A stretch of DNA of 64,000 nt from Jackrogersella multiformis (Eukaryota; Ascomycota; Sordariomycetes; Xylariales; Hypoxylaceae), in contig CADCXD010000005.1 in NCBI GenBank assembly GCA_902806575.1, forward strand, positions 1 through 64,000, in the 5' to 3' direction. The notes under the pieces are model-generated. The model searched no databases. It saw only the letters and a program-made list of their open reading frames with translations, and was not told where the DNA came from. Of this stretch, positions 21,666 to 34,280 are shown one piece after another; the first letter of the stretch is position 1, and each line of letters starts with the position of its first letter. Made by a program: the position numbers and the translations under genes.

Positions 21666-24600
21666 TCATCGCTTCGATGCAACCGCCCGGTCGACAGCGG
21701 CGGGGCTTTTGGCGGCCTTCTCAGCCGCGCTGGTCATTGCTAATCCGACAGGTGTCATAGCGCCAGGGGCCGGCGTAGTGCTCCGAGTTGGAGGGGCAGA
21801 GCGGTTGTGCGCCATGTGCGCTTTGACTAGGTGGCCGGCGGCGAGGGCGCTGCAGAGGGACAGCTCTCCAGCAAGAACCGCTCCCCCGATGATGCGCGCA
21901 AGGCGGCGCGCGTTATCTCCGGGGTTAGTAGGATGAGAGCCCCTGACCCCTAGCAAGTCGAGCATGGCGCCCTGAGGCTCCAGAATGGTGCCGCCACCGA
22001 GCGTGCCAACCTCGATCGACGGCATGGACACCGAGATCTGCAGAGAGCCGCGTAGACTATTTGGCGGGTTAGCATGCAAAGCGAGAGGGAGAACCGACGC
22101 GACCGCGGGACTTACTTCTTCATGATGGTGATACAATTGGCACTCTCGATAACTTGTGCCGGGTCCTGGCCGGTGGCGATGAACATGGCGGCGACGATGT
22201 TGGCGGCGTGGGCGTTGAAGCCTCCGATCGAGGCAGCCATGGCGGACCCGATGAAATTCTTAGAGGTGTTGAGCTCGACGAGGCTGTCGACGTCGCTCTT
22301 GAGAACCGCCCTGACTACGTCGCCTGGAATGATGGCTTCGGCGACTATGCCCTTGCCTCGGCCGTCGATCCAGTTAATAGCGGCTGCCTTCTTGTCGATA
22401 CAATAGTTCCCGGACACCGATACGATGAACATATCATCGAAACCGCCCTCGTTAGCCATGACGTTCAAGGCGTGCTCGACGCCCTTCGAGATCATGTTCA
22501 TCCCCATGGCGTCGCCGGTGGTCGTCTTGAATCGAATGTAGAGGTTGGTTCCCGCGAGCGCCGTCTTCATCGTCTGCAGCCGGGCGAACCTCGAAGTCGA
22601 GTTGAACGCCTTCTTCATGAGGATCTGGCCGGCCTCCGAATCGATCCAGTGCTTCGCGGCGCCCGCGCGTTCGAGCGTCTCGAATTGCACGCAAGGCCCG
22701 CGCGTCATGCCGTCGCTGGTCAATACCGTGATGGCACCTCCGCCCGAGTTGATAGCTTTGCAGCCGCGGCTCGTACTGGCGACGAGCACACCTTCCGTAG
22801 TTGCCATGGGGATGAAGTAGCTCTGACCGTCGATGACGAGAGGTCCGGCCACGCCGACGGGAATCGGCATATAGCCGATGACGTTCTCGCAGCAGGCGCC
22901 CAGGACCTGTTCCCAGTTGTAGTTCTCGTAAGGGAGCTTAGATCCGTCGAGGAGGCCGGTGACGTCCGCCGTGGCTCGCGTTCTGGAGATGATACTTCGG
23001 CGAACCTTGACGGCTCGCGTGCAGTCTTTCAGATTCTTCTCTAGCGCGTAGCCGGGGATCTTGCCTTTCAGGGACATGAAGACGACCTCGTCGTCTGTCA
23101 TCTCGTGTATCCGCTTCGCTGCCATCATCTTCTCCAGCTCGGCCTGGCTCCTCTGCACCGCCGACGACTTCGGCGGCTCGGAAGCGGGCGGAGCCTGGCT
23201 GCTGCTCTCGTCGTCGGTATAGGCGGGGGTGATAGGCCTGTCGGGTATCATCTGCTCCTGCTGCTTCGGCTGGATCTCCCCGAGAGGTAGGGTCGCGGAC
23301 TGCGTATCGTTGAATCTTTCGGCATCTGCCAGCTCCTTCGGGTCGATGGGATGATCGGGAAGGTTGGGATCCCTGATTCCCCACCGGGCTACGTTGAACA
23401 GGTAACCATTGAGCGCGACGCTCATGGCTAGGGCGACCACTATCCACTTGGACAGGATCGGATCCTCCAGACTCGTGAGCAGGCTGCCGACCATGCGCCC
23501 TCCTACGCCGTAGCCGCGCAGCTGCGAATAACTGCCGCCCTTGCCGTGCTCCCCGTCGCCGGGGCTTAGAGGCGGCTCGGCGTAGTGGATAGAGGGGAAT
23601 TCCAATTCGTACTTGATCGGGGTCAGGACGGTGACGACGGTCGGCTTCGAGTGGCTCTTCGCGGTGAAGAGGATCTCGTCGAGCCCGTTGGATGCCACTT
23701 TGAAAGGGTCTAGAGGCGGCGAGCTGACTACGCCTCCCAACCCTCCGGCCCACGAAGAAATGCTAGAGATGTCGGAAGTTCTGAAAGGAATCGTGCAGAT
23801 ATTGGCGACGTTGATGGCAACGAACCCGACCACCATCCAAAACTTGAACTTGGGAACGCTGCTGCTCTTGAGATCCTTACCGAAGAGCGGCTCGTCCGCT
23901 ACGTCCTTGCCGCCTCGTCTAGGCCAGTCGTTGCTCTTGGCGACGTTCTCGGCGACGCGGCGGCTGACGCCGTCGTCCTCCAAGGCTCTGCGCATCTCGA
24001 CGTGTCGCCTGATGCGGTTCACCTCGAGCTTGATGCACAAGATGGCCGTGTAGAAAGTGAAGAGCAAGGTGCAGTCGAAGAAGAGAATCCAGGCAGCCAA
24101 GAAGCAGAACTGCTGCAGGCCACCTTGCACGCCGGACGCGGCTCCGGCGACCAGTATTAGGATCTCGATGATGTAGTCTCGGACGATTTCGTATCCCTTA
24201 TCCCTGATCGCACGCTGCACGGCGTAGTGGATGATGCCGTCCGAGGGCGTCAGGAACTTCTTAGAAGATTTACCTCCGGCCTGCTTGTCCTCGGGCTTGC
24301 GGTGCTCCAGCGCGTGAGACAGGACAGCCCGCGTCAGCGCGATGTTCTTCTCGAACCCGATAGTCACGACGAGAAAAGGCAAGCCTTCGGAGAGCAGCAC
24401 CATGCTGACCGGGACGCCGAGCTTGGTCGTGACGTTGAGCCCGAACAGGAAAGCGAAGGTGGACGAGAACAGCACGCTGATAGCTAGCCAGACGTTCGAG
24501 CCCATCTTCCTCATCGACAAGAAAAGCGATACGAAGGTCAGGTGCATGGACAGGTATCCGAGCACCATGATGATTATGTCCAGCGTCTCGGCGTTCTTGA

Positions 24601-25306
24601 TCAGATCAAGGAACTCGGTCCAGGCATTGTGAATCCACCGGGCCACACTGCTCCTGGTGTAGCCCTTGGCGACCTTCATTATCCACATCTTCTGCTCCTC
24701 CTTGCCGAATTCGGTCTCTCGAGATTCTTGGCCGGGCACGTCGTTGGGGATTTCCTGTGCCGCAACGAGGAACTCCGGCGCTTCTTCATACTTAATAGCA
24801 AACGCCAGAGCGCTGTCCTGGGAATAGGCGGTCAGGGGATTCGAGGTAGACGGAAGATGCGAGATCGTCAGGTTCTGGGGCAGGGGAACAATATGAGGCA
24901 ACGGCGCGGTCTGGGGCGCATCTTCGGAGGACTCCGGGAAGACCAGCGTCACCAGAGCCAGGTGGTCGGCGTCGTTTGGTATCGTCGAATCGGAGTCGAA
25001 GCTCTGCCACCTCCACGACGTCTCGGGCCCGGTCCGCAAGCTTCTGCTGCCTTCGACTAAGGATGACCAATCGGCGTTCCTCGCGATCCTCGAGACATCT
25101 AAGAGGCTCTCCTTGACGACGCCGACGTACGTAGTGCTCGCCAGCAGGGCAACGATGACAATGGTATGGATTGGGTGCAAACAAGCTATCTTGGAGACGA
25201 ACTGGAGGATGGGAGTAACCCTCTTGTTTGTCTTAGATGGTAGGACAGGGGCATCGTTAGGTTGCTCACCGCGAAAGCGGGAGGGGAGAAATGAAGAGGC
25301 GATCAT
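21666..25306 (-). CDS. hmg1: HMG-CoA reductase
   Basis: Two exons, 25306-22116 and 22056-21666, join in phase to 1193 aa. It reduces HMG-CoA to mevalonate with two NADPH, the rate-limiting step of sterol and isoprenoid synthesis, in the ER membrane. The N-terminus has one membrane span (residues about 43-64, ACLHPIHTIV...), a lumenal stretch, and a sterol-sensing domain (about 242-430) with several spans. After a hydrophilic linker the catalytic domain has ENVIGYMPIPVGVAGPL, DAMGMNMISKG, the lysine motif DKKAAAINW, VGTLGGGT and the catalytic-His segment HMAHNRS. Length and order match fungal HMGRs. The 59-bp intron interrupts the sequence just before LRGSLQISVSMPSIEVG. It is a core gene only about 21 kb from the chromosome end. 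A second paralogue elsewhere cannot be excluded. Confidence 0.97.
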
Positions 25307-26097
25307 GTCGGCACTACCGCGAAGGCATTGGTGATCGTCGGATAATAATTACACTTGGCCTCTACGGTAAGAGGATATATAGATTAGCTTAATTATTCTA
25401 CACCGAACCGAACCCAAGAGAGAAAGCCTCCAACTGCGTAGCTTCATATAAGGGGAGAAGAAACCAGCATAAGAGGAACCATCTTCGTACCTAAAATATA
25501 TCTGATAATAATGTTCTGTTATTATTTGCCACCAACTATCTAGAATTGAATCTACGATAAAGGTTGAGCACTTTTCGTTGATGCCGTCAGGGGGGAAAGG
25601 AGAGATAGAGATAATTCGGTGAGCGAGGTCGGTGTTCAAGCAAGGAGCTCAAGTCGGCTTATAGGTTAATGCCTCTTAAAACAGCCAGCCTTGTGCAGCT
25701 CTAATTTGAAGTAAGCCACGACCTAGAAGCTGAACCGAGAGACAGCAGCAAGACCAACAAACAAAGGGTGGGCACCTAGGTAGTTTAGCAGAAAAAAGAA
25801 ATGTTGGAAGAAGAATTGGTGTTAGGTCTTAAGGGGGGAGGTGGGGATTTATTATCATCGGTGTGATGAAGAGAAATTTCAAGGTTCCTTCTTGGTCGCT
25901 ACTCTAATCACTCTAATCTTCAACCACCTTGCATGGATGGCAGTCGCAATCTCAAATATTAGGGACCCACTACACCGCCGGTCTGCTATCGATTACCTAC
26001 CTAGGTAGGTAGGGAGCAAAACTTACCACCCCAAAAGGAGATATGCTTCAGTAGAGACTCTAGACCTTTTTCATTCTGAATTTCATTACCACTATGT

Positions 26098-26207
26098 AAG
26101 TACCTAAGTACCTAGTAAGCAGGCAGGCTAGGTACATATCCACACCCTGGTGCCACCTACGTACATATCTACACTAGCTTGGTACCTAAGTACCTAGAGG
26201 AACCTAG
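26098..26207. repeat. TACCTAGGTA-type palindromic repeat cluster
   Basis: Alternating TAAGTACCTAAGTACCTAG and GCTAGGTAC words, including the same TACCTAAGTACCTAG phrase at 26101 and 26184. Part of the family that recurs through the intergenic sequence. Confidence 0.65.
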
Positions 26208-26682
26208 TTGGAAACCTACTTTCTGACGTTCCCGAGTATAATGGTCCCGAGTTTAAACATCTTGCCATTTTCATTAAACGACTATTACCTTATTACCTAA
26301 TCCCGTTTAATATGTAGGTATAATTTATTTATATTAGTTGTTTTTTTCGTGCATCTTACCCAAGTACCTAGATAAAGACAATTATTAAAATGCTAAAATG
26401 CATATAACTACTTACCTCATACCGGTAGGTAGGTAACTAAATTTTATCTTAGGGTTTAGCTTGCTGGCTTGATCGAAATACGGAATGTTTGAGGAATCAT
26501 GGTGATCTTCCAACCATTAGGTATAGATACATGAGATCCATATTGGGTAGTACATAGGCTACATGGTAAGTTCCTCACATTGCAGTTCCGTCGTGGCTCC
26601 CTGCGGCGAAAACGACAATAACGTCAGTTTATAATTATTCATAGGCTAGAAGAAGACAGAAGAAGTTTGATTAATCCTTAAA

Positions 26683-26750
26683 TTAGGTACCTACCTAGGT
26701 ACCTTATGAGATACCTTATGTACTTAGGTACCTAGGGTACCTACCTGGTA
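26683..26750. repeat. TACCTAGGTA-type palindromic repeat cluster
   Basis: Contains TAGGTACCTACCTAGGTACC and TACTTAGGTACCTAGGGTAC, both nearly self-complementary. It lies in the HMG-CoA reductase upstream gap. Confidence 0.65.
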
Positions 26751-27644
26751 AACAACAATTTTAGCTTATTAGTCTTTCTTATGACCTTTATTTCCCCTAG
26801 CTTTCCCATTATTTTCCCTTTCGAGCAAAAGGCAATCCCGCAGAAAATAGAGTTATACTAGGTAATAAGACATAAAGGCAATATGAATTATAGTAAAAGA
26901 ATTTCAAGTTGGCAAAGCGGATATGGGTGGAGAGTGTGGAAAGGATAGAAACGAATAGCTGCCCCCCACGCTACATTTTTAGGCGACCCGTCGCTGCAAT
27001 GCCACAAAACCTACCAGCTAGGTACCTACCTACTTATCTACCTATACTAAGCAGCTACTTATCTATACTAAGCAGGCAGGTATGGATGTGAATAGTATAA
27101 CCTGCCGTACCTACCTAATAAATGGTAACAAGAATAGCTCGCCGTTGGCACGAATTGACCACTTAGCGATCTTCGATGATGCTTCGTTCTTCCACTAGCT
27201 GACTAGTAAGAGATATGCAGGCTACCCCTAAGCAGCTAGATAAGTACTTAGGGCTGCTGGGTAGGTAGCTACCAATGTATGTATTATATGCTGGACCAAC
27301 CATTTCAGACTCGGAGGTCACTCCCTATCCGCATTGGTAGATCTATTTGGTCTACGGGTTGTAAATCCATGTGAGCTGCATAGCTTATCATACCCGTGGC
27401 GTCTTATTTCCTCCTATGTACAAAGTAACAGGGCTCGTCCAATGGCCAGGCTCACGTCAGTCCGCTACCGGTCTCGTCGTACTTGTACAACTTGAAATGC
27501 CGTGAGATCATATCGTGCTCGAATAAGTAAACTCCGGCTTCGAAATTACCTACTCTTGCGCCACCTTGCTGGAAAGGTAATGTTCCGCGGATATCATGTC
27601 CCTGGTAAGTAAAGGTCATCGTCGGCAAGTCTTCAGCCAGCCCG

Positions 27645-28384
27645 CTACTGCGCCGTCATCAATCGGCGTACTTCGGGTCCGTCCATGCTGACAACTTTGG
27701 CTCCGGACGCCTCGATCTCCCTCTTGCATCCCGGCCAAGCTGACACGTCAACCGCTCTCGTGCACTCCTCGACTAGGTACGTCTTGAAACCTTCTCTGGC
27801 AGCGTCGACGGCCGCGTTCTTAACGCAGTAGTCCGCCGCTAGTCCCACCACGTACACATCCGTCACCTGCTTGTCCCTCAGAGCCTGCGCGAGGCCGCTG
27901 TCGTAGACGCGCGGGGACGTAAAAGGGTCGTAGAACGGGCTGTACATCTCGAGGCGCGGATCCGTCCCCTTTTCAAGAACCATGTCGAGCTGGCTAGTAC
28001 GTAGGTCAGGTATCAGCTCCGCTCCCGGGGTATGTTGTACGCAGTGGACAGGCCATAGTCGCGACTCGTAAGTCTCGGATTGGTTGTACGGATTCACGAT
28101 CGTGACAAGATCCTCAAATGGAGCTTTGCCTTCGTGGTTAGCTGCAAACGAGACATGATCCGGCGGGTGCCAATCCTTAGTTGCTATCCTGGTCACGAAA
28201 GGTAATGCTAAAAGTTTGTTAATCAGCGGAGTAATCTCGCGCCCGTTTGCTACAGCGAGAGAGCCATTCTGACTTATGGTTAACTATCTATCTCATCACT
28301 AACAAGCCGTAAAGTGATACTTACTGGAGGGCAGAAGTCTTCCTGGAGGTCTACTATTATCAAAGCTGGTCTAAACCCGGACAT
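27645..28384 (-). CDS. pnc1: nicotinamidase
   Basis: Exons 28384-28325 and 28268-27645 join in phase 0 to 227 aa, the usual length of yeast Pnc1. The enzyme deaminates nicotinamide to nicotinic acid in the NAD salvage pathway and limits sirtuin inhibition. The isochorismatase fold is evident: catalytic triad Asp12 (IIVDLQEDF), Lys120 (LEKGTD) and Cys168 (AADYCVKN); metal ligands Asp52, His54 (KDWHPPDHVSF) and His95 (WPVHCVQ). All key residues are present. The 56-bp intron follows the first 20 codons, which carry the catalytic Asp. The protein is cytosolic or nuclear, with no targeting signal. Confidence 0.95.
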
Positions 28385-29021
28385 ATTAGGTATTAATCTC
28401 GTCTTAACTTAGGTAGGGTGTGACTGATAATACTTCAGGTTGGGCGAATTCTGTTAAGTTATCATGAAATACCTAGGTAAGATCAAGTGGCAAACAAGAG
28501 GTCTCAAGCTGATGCCAAATAATGATATAAGAGATTCGGTAAAATAATGTTTCTACCATTAAGGTTTTGCCCCTCCGTCAATGTACTAGATACAGTAAAG
28601 TCCCCTATTTCTCAATACCGTTTCCTTAGTATGGCACTTTTAGTGCATACAAAACCCGTTCCTGGATTAATTTGTATAAATTAACTGTATAAGTACATAC
28701 TGCATTATAATCTCATTTACTTAATAAGTAGAGCTACAAGTCAAGGGTTTAAAGATAAAGTGATATTTTATTTGGAAATACCTAACTAAGTTGATATGTT
28801 TGAATTAAAGTGGATACTGCTATCATTCGCTGCTCTTAGCGCATAAGCCTATCCAAGTGCAGACGATATCGTGTCCGGAAGAGAAACAGGGGAGGCACTA
28901 AGCTGCTAGGTAGACTTCAGGCGTAAACCTAACTTAATTCTCAAGAGCAACGAAACAAAACAACTTCATATTCACACCTTCATATCCACTATCTACAAAC
29001 CTCCCATTACAGAAACAGCCA
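28385..29021. other. intergenic, no gene seen
   Basis: AT-rich gap between the nicotinamidase start and the monooxygenase 3' end. One TACCTAGGTA motif lies near 28470. No coding frame supported. Confidence 0.5.
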
Positions 29022-30835
29022 TCACTCGTCCTTTTTCGAAGGCAGGGTATATTTTAGCCCTTTTGTAATACTTCCAAACCATAATTTGAAGTAATCATAA
29101 AACGCGTTACTACGACCATACCACTGTTACGTATAAAAAGGTTAGCAAACTCAACTCACGCGTGCATTGGGTCCATTGGAAGATTTCTCTACGCCTAGAA
29201 GGTGCGACAATGCCTGCAGTAGAAATTTTCCGAGGAAATAGGGACACGGGAGGAAATCCAACAGTAGCAGAGAAAACTCACCGGTGATTTGCCTGTGATC
29301 CTAGGTAACCTGCTCTCCGCCAGTACGAAATAGGTCGAGGTTTGTGCTATCGCCGGCTTTGACGAACGGAGATCCTTCTCAGCGTAAACTGGGACGACCG
29401 ACGTGGCTCCAATCTTCTTCATATGCTTCCAGATCTTGATGAGGAGCTTGACGTTGGCATCCACCCCAAGCGTCCAGGAAGTCGTTGTATACCCAAGCAC
29501 GGTTACGGCATTCGGTATGTCCGTGAGCATGGTACCTCTCCAACTATAGCTAGTTCCCACCTCGATGGGCTGCCCGTCGACGATGGGAGTGATGCCTCCG
29601 AACAGGTGAAGGTCTATAATTCTCGAGGTCAGCAGCCCAACTAATTATTCATCCTAACAATATAGTAAGGAAAAAGACCTAAGCCCAACGGTAAATTCCC
29701 AATTTGAACTATCACGGGGACGAGCTACTTACGAAGGCCGGTAGCCGTCACGATGATATCAGCTTCCAACTTTGTCCCCGACTTGGTCACGATGCCATCC
29801 GCTGTGACTGTTTCGATATGGTCGGTGACGACATCGCAATTATCCTGGTGTAGTGCTTTGAAGAAATTGCCGTCCGGACACATGTTCAGCGCTTGGTCGA
29901 ACGGCTTATACTTGGGGTTGAAATGAATGTTGACATCAATCTTATCCGGCAACTGCTCCTTCATCCCACTCATTATGAGGTTCCTTGCCTGGTTTGGGAA
30001 CCATAGGTTGAAAGAGACGAACATGTTTTCGATGAAAAAGGAGCTATATAGTCATGCATTAGCTGGGGATGTTTAAAACGCCTGCTGTTATCGGGATCGG
30101 GATAGGGTGTATACGGACAGCCACCAGTTGATCGAGTGAGCAACACGCCATGGGAGATGCTTCTTGAGCCATTCGCCAACCGGGCTTGATATGGGAAGGG
30201 TCATGACATAAGCAGGGCTACGTTGAAGCATCGTCACGTGGCTCGCCGTCTTAGCCACCGCCGGAAGCATAGTGACGGCGGTAGCACCGGACCCGATGAT
30301 TACGATTTTCTTGTCGGCGTAGTCAAGGTCCTCGGGCCAGAATTGCGGGTGTGTGACCGTGCCCTGGAAGTTCTCTATGCCCGGGTATTCCGGCCTTCAG
30401 CGGGTTCGTATAATCGTAGTACCCCGAGCAGGCGACCAGGAATTTGGCTTTGTATTCCTTCGTGAGATCTCCTACGAGGGCCGATATTGTCCAGAGTTGT
30501 TCCTCGGAAGACCAACCAACTCTGATAACCCGGTGCCCAAACTGGATCTTCCTGTCGATGCCTTCGGCTCGTGCTGCATCCTTGATATATTCTTGAATGA
30601 GACGGGCATCGGCCATAACCTTCTTGTGTGTCCATGGTCGCCACGGCAGCCCCAGCAAGGTGAGTTCGGAGTCTGATCGGACGCCTGGATATCTAAATAA
30701 CGACCAAGTACCACCGATCTCCTCTCGTGCTTCCAGGATGGCGTATGAGCATTCTGGAAGCTGGGTTTTCAGCCGATACGCAGCGTCGATTCCAGAGAGG
30801 CCTGCTCCGATGATGACGAAATCGTATTCGTTCAT
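29022..30835 (-). pseudogene. Baeyer-Villiger-type flavin monooxygenase with 1-bp frameshift
   Basis: Exons 30835-30119, 30043-29733, 29613-29282 and 29123-29022 join in phase if one extra base is discounted, giving about 486 aa. N-terminal FAD motif VIIGAGLSG (residues 7-15), GGTW and FRYPGVRSDS; then the BVMO fingerprint FxGxxxHxxxW (FQGTVTHPQFW), the NADPH motif VIIGSGATAV, and a C-terminal WYGRSN...YFKLWFGSITKGL ending typical of 4-hydroxyacetophenone/cyclohexanone-type enzymes. It should insert oxygen next to a ketone or oxidise a soft nucleophile. Defect: at 30392-30395 the run reads GGCC where the frame needs one base fewer, so translation stops at about residue 170. It may be a genuine null or a sequencing error, since everything downstream is conserved. 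The intron-1 donor GTCCGT is weak. Neighbour of an efflux pump and a regulator. Confidence 0.8.
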
Positions 30836-31713
30836 AGCGGGCCAAGATCAGAACAGTAAGTCGATATCCTTTTCCTTTTTTTCTTTTTTTCTTTTTTTCT
30901 TTACAAATCGGCAAGAGTCAAGAGAGTCAAGCGTCAACCCCGTGGATCAATTCCAATGTTGGTAAAGTATTCATATTTATCTAGATAAAGATGGGCTCAT
31001 TACGGACCCTTTCGCCCCCTGTCCGATACATTAAATTACATAACGGTCGTCACCTGCGCCGCATTGCCAAGCTTAGAAATCATAGTAAATAATAAAGCTA
31101 TCGTTATATCAAAGAGTCTCGCTCCAACTGGTTGCTTTCGCTCTGCTGTCTTTGGAATTATCTTGTTTAACTAGTTATGATAACCCACAATCGTTTAATA
31201 AAGCTACTTAGGTAGGTACGTAGCTCATAAAAGGTATGTTTACTAGCACTGGCTAGTACTGATCCCAATTTTATAAGTATAGTAATATGTAAGGATCGCA
31301 ACACTGCACCTCATAATAGTCAATATCAAGAACATCGAGCTGATTAGCCGGCCTAGCATCTAGTCGAGCATCAAGCAATTCATAATATTGTTATTGTTGG
31401 AGATATAATCGGATTGAGAGGCGGTTGATTCTTGATCGAGTAAAGGTTGATGGAGGATCAAGCCGACGAATAGGAGGAATACCACGTACCTACCTATCGA
31501 AGAGGTTCTCAAGGGTTAGTTACCAACACGATATCAGGCTAACCTTCTTTGTTAATATTATATTTACTAACAAGTTATTATAATAGTTAGATCGCTTATA
31601 TTTCGATGCGTTAGGGATGGTTCGTATTAAACGGTCGCGATGTTGGCCAAATGTTGAGATACCCTTAGTAGAGACATAATACACTAGTAAGCTAGGAAAT
31701 CTATAATCCTTCC
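30836..31713. other. intergenic with pyrimidine microsatellite
   Basis: Holds a T-rich tract with periodic C (about 30870-30905) directly upstream of the monooxygenase start, probably part of its promoter. The rest is AT-rich and without a supported gene. Confidence 0.5.
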
Positions 31714-33748
31714 TCATTTCTTTACACTAGATCTCCCTGCCGTTATTTCGGATTCGTTCTTCTCTTCGGTTTTGCTCTCTTGTTTGACCTCCTTCAGATT
31801 CTTCCATCCCATCCCCCAACCACTCAAGAATGCGGCGCTCGCCGCCGCAAGTTGAAGATACTAGCAGACATATCAGCTAGGGCAAGAAGCCGCCAGAAAG
31901 ATAAAGCACGTACAAATATGTGATTAATCGCTTCATTGTAGGCTAATAGGGCCTCCGCCAGTTGGCCTGATGGGATAACTCTAGCTATCTCCGTCACGCC
32001 GCTATTAATCAGCAAGCTTGGGTCGATGTCCGGTGCGAACTTCTCGAGAGCTTTCCCTATCGAACTCGTAAAAATGGTCTTCGCGACGGCAGAAAAGATG
32101 GCGCCACCGAAAAACTGTGAGAATATGGCGTATGCGGTTCCTATCGAGGCGTCTTCCCTAGGGAGGTTGGCTTGTATGGCAGTGACCAGCTAAAATTGAT
32201 ATACTCATCAGTACTTCATAATCCTTAATCGACACACCTTAACGCTTACTAGCTGCAACACAAAACCTCGGCCAGTTCCCATGAGGATTTGACACCCTAT
32301 TATATATCCTAAGGAGGTATTCGGGGTCAAGGTCGACGTCAAACCGGCTCCGACTGCTATCAAAGCGTTACCCCCTACTAACTCAGGTAGGTAGTAACCA
32401 AACCTGTGGACAAGCGCGCCGCATACCACCGATGCGACGAGCTGAGATAATATTAGAGGAAGGATCAGTATGCCGCTTCTCAGGGCGTCCGCGCCCAGAA
32501 TCGCCTGGAACCAGACGGGCAACCAATACAGCGTATTGATGGATGCGCCGCTCTGTAAAAACGAAGTGATGGTGATCATGATGTTAATCCGATCGCGCAG
32601 TAACCTAGGGGGCAGCAGGGCCGCCTCTCCCTTGTACGCGAACCAGACTCCGAGAACCCCGAAAGTAGCCACTCCGCCGCACATAAGCCCAAGGACCGTC
32701 GGCGAGTCCCAGGCGTACACCGTGCCGCCCCATTGCAACCCTATCAAGAACATGAGGGACGCCGACGCGAAAACGAAGAAGCCGACGAAATCGATGTCGA
32801 GAATCCGCTCTAGGAGAGACATTCGCTTCTCGGAAAGCCTCGACACGGGCAGCCGAACAACGAACACGAACAGAAAAATGACTAAACCCCCTACCGGTAG
32901 GTTTCTAAACTGGGTCAGTAGAGGCCACGATGACCGAAACGGCGATAGATCTCACATATAAAAGCACCAACGCCATGTTAATCCCTGAGTCAGAGCGCCG
33001 CCGATCAGGGGTCCTGTTGCTTGCCCCAGGGCGAGACAGCCCAGTACGATGCCGTTTAGAAAAGATCTCCTCTCTATCGGGACGATAGAGGCGACGATGG
33101 TTGATCCACCATTCAAGATGCCAGAGCCCCCTATGCCGCTTATCGCTCTCGCGATGATGAGCATCATGGAAGACGTCGACAGCGCAGCGATGAGTGATCC
33201 GACCTCGAATATGAATATGAAGGTGATAAATACTAATTTGAGCCGGAAGGACTTGTACAGCTTCCCTACGAACGGCACCATAACGCAGCTATGACTGTTA
33301 GCTTCTAGTTTATTGATGGTAGGGGCATCTTGGCCGGACTCACTTGGCTATCAGGTACGCCGAAGAATACCATCCGACATCATCCACGGTATCGAACTCG
33401 GATGTGATCGAGGGAATCGCCTAGTAGGGAGATGTGAGCGGAGACATATCTCTGAGAGCGGCGCGATAAACCCCTTACAGTTCCTACCGCGGTAGCATTG
33501 AATGACATCAAGAGAACGCCCAGAGTAACAGAAGCTATTGCAATATAGAAAGGCCATCCGCTCATATGTGGATCTTTGGTATTCTCGATTCCCTCCTGGT
33601 CGCTACTCGGAGGGGTTAGATCGGCATCACCACGGTCGCGATCCCCGAGTTTATCCCCATCAGGCTCGGTTCTCAAGTGACCGCTGCTGAATCCGGATTC
33701 GACATCTTTCATTTCAGGATCGTCCTGACCAGGCTGTTGGCTATTCAT
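31714..33748 (-). CDS. 14-TM major facilitator efflux transporter (DHA2/DHA14 type)
   Basis: Six exons join in phase: 33748-33479, 33420-33344, 33288-32956, 32904-32238, 32189-31914 and 31860-31714, giving 589 aa. The N-terminus is a hydrophilic, Asp/Glu-rich tail of about 65 residues, followed by membrane spans starting at SGWPFYIAIASVTLGVLL. Typical drug:H+ antiporter sequence follows: AIPSITSEFDTVDDVGWYSSAYL after span 1, GATGPLIGGA-like motif C text (GQATGPLIGGAL), then WRWCFYINLPVGG. Span count fits the 14-TM class that includes toxin and multidrug exporters in fungal metabolite clusters. A basic C-terminal tail ends at 31714. Start codons of this gene and of the Zn2Cys6 gene at 34281 are divergent, 532 bp apart, suggesting co-regulation. 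Transported compound unknown; plasma-membrane location inferred. Confidence 0.92.
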
Positions 33749-34280
33749 GACTAAGGGCTGGGCGAAAGGCCGTGTAGGTTGTCAATTAGCTAGCTCTTCC
33801 TGACCAAAATACGCGAGCCTTAAGACTCGGTATCCAAGAGTAACATTGGAACATGATAAAAACAATTTATAGGACCTGCTCTGCTACATTAACTGCTAAA
33901 GGCTCATTGGGATGGGAGATGGGCAGTGGGAAAAAGGCCTTTCGGTATTCATATTCAAAGTCCGATATAATCTAAGGGATTTCTAGGTCACATATACTTG
34001 CTTACGTAGCGAATTTGTTACGCATCTCGGTAGATTATTATACTGCTACCGTCCTGCTTACGACAGTCGTCGTTAACAGGGGTTTAGTATCGTAAACATT
34101 ATAAAATTCATGTGGGGATCGGATTCCGGGGAATATCTTCAAACTCCGCCTCATTTGGTGAGAGCCGTCCATACCTCGAAGACCCCAAATTCTAGCCGTG
34201 TTCACCATGATTGACGGTCTAGACTCCAAAAGTCCGCCGGCGATTGGGAATAAAAAACGTCGATGTTATTTTGATGACTG
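33749..34280. promoter_or_regulatory. shared divergent promoter region (efflux pump / regulator)
   Basis: A 532-bp gap between two start codons pointing apart: the MFS transporter (minus) and the Zn2Cys6 regulator (plus). No other gene is seen. Such an arrangement commonly lets a regulator control its own pump. I did not find a clear inverted CGG pair that I would call an operator. Confidence 0.4.

Larger units (their letters stand above)
25307..27644. other. 2.3-kb intergenic region, repeat-rich
   Basis: Upstream region of HMG-CoA reductase and 3' flank of nicotinamidase. It contains repeated TACCTAGGTA clusters (25994-26013, 26098-26207, 26683-26750, 27010-27040) and no coding frame I can support. 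The long promoter may hold sterol-response sites, but I could not identify one with confidence. Confidence 0.5.

Noticed and set aside
22154..23044. Plus frame of 296 codons
   Set aside because: Antisense of the HMG-CoA reductase catalytic domain; no protein features of its own.
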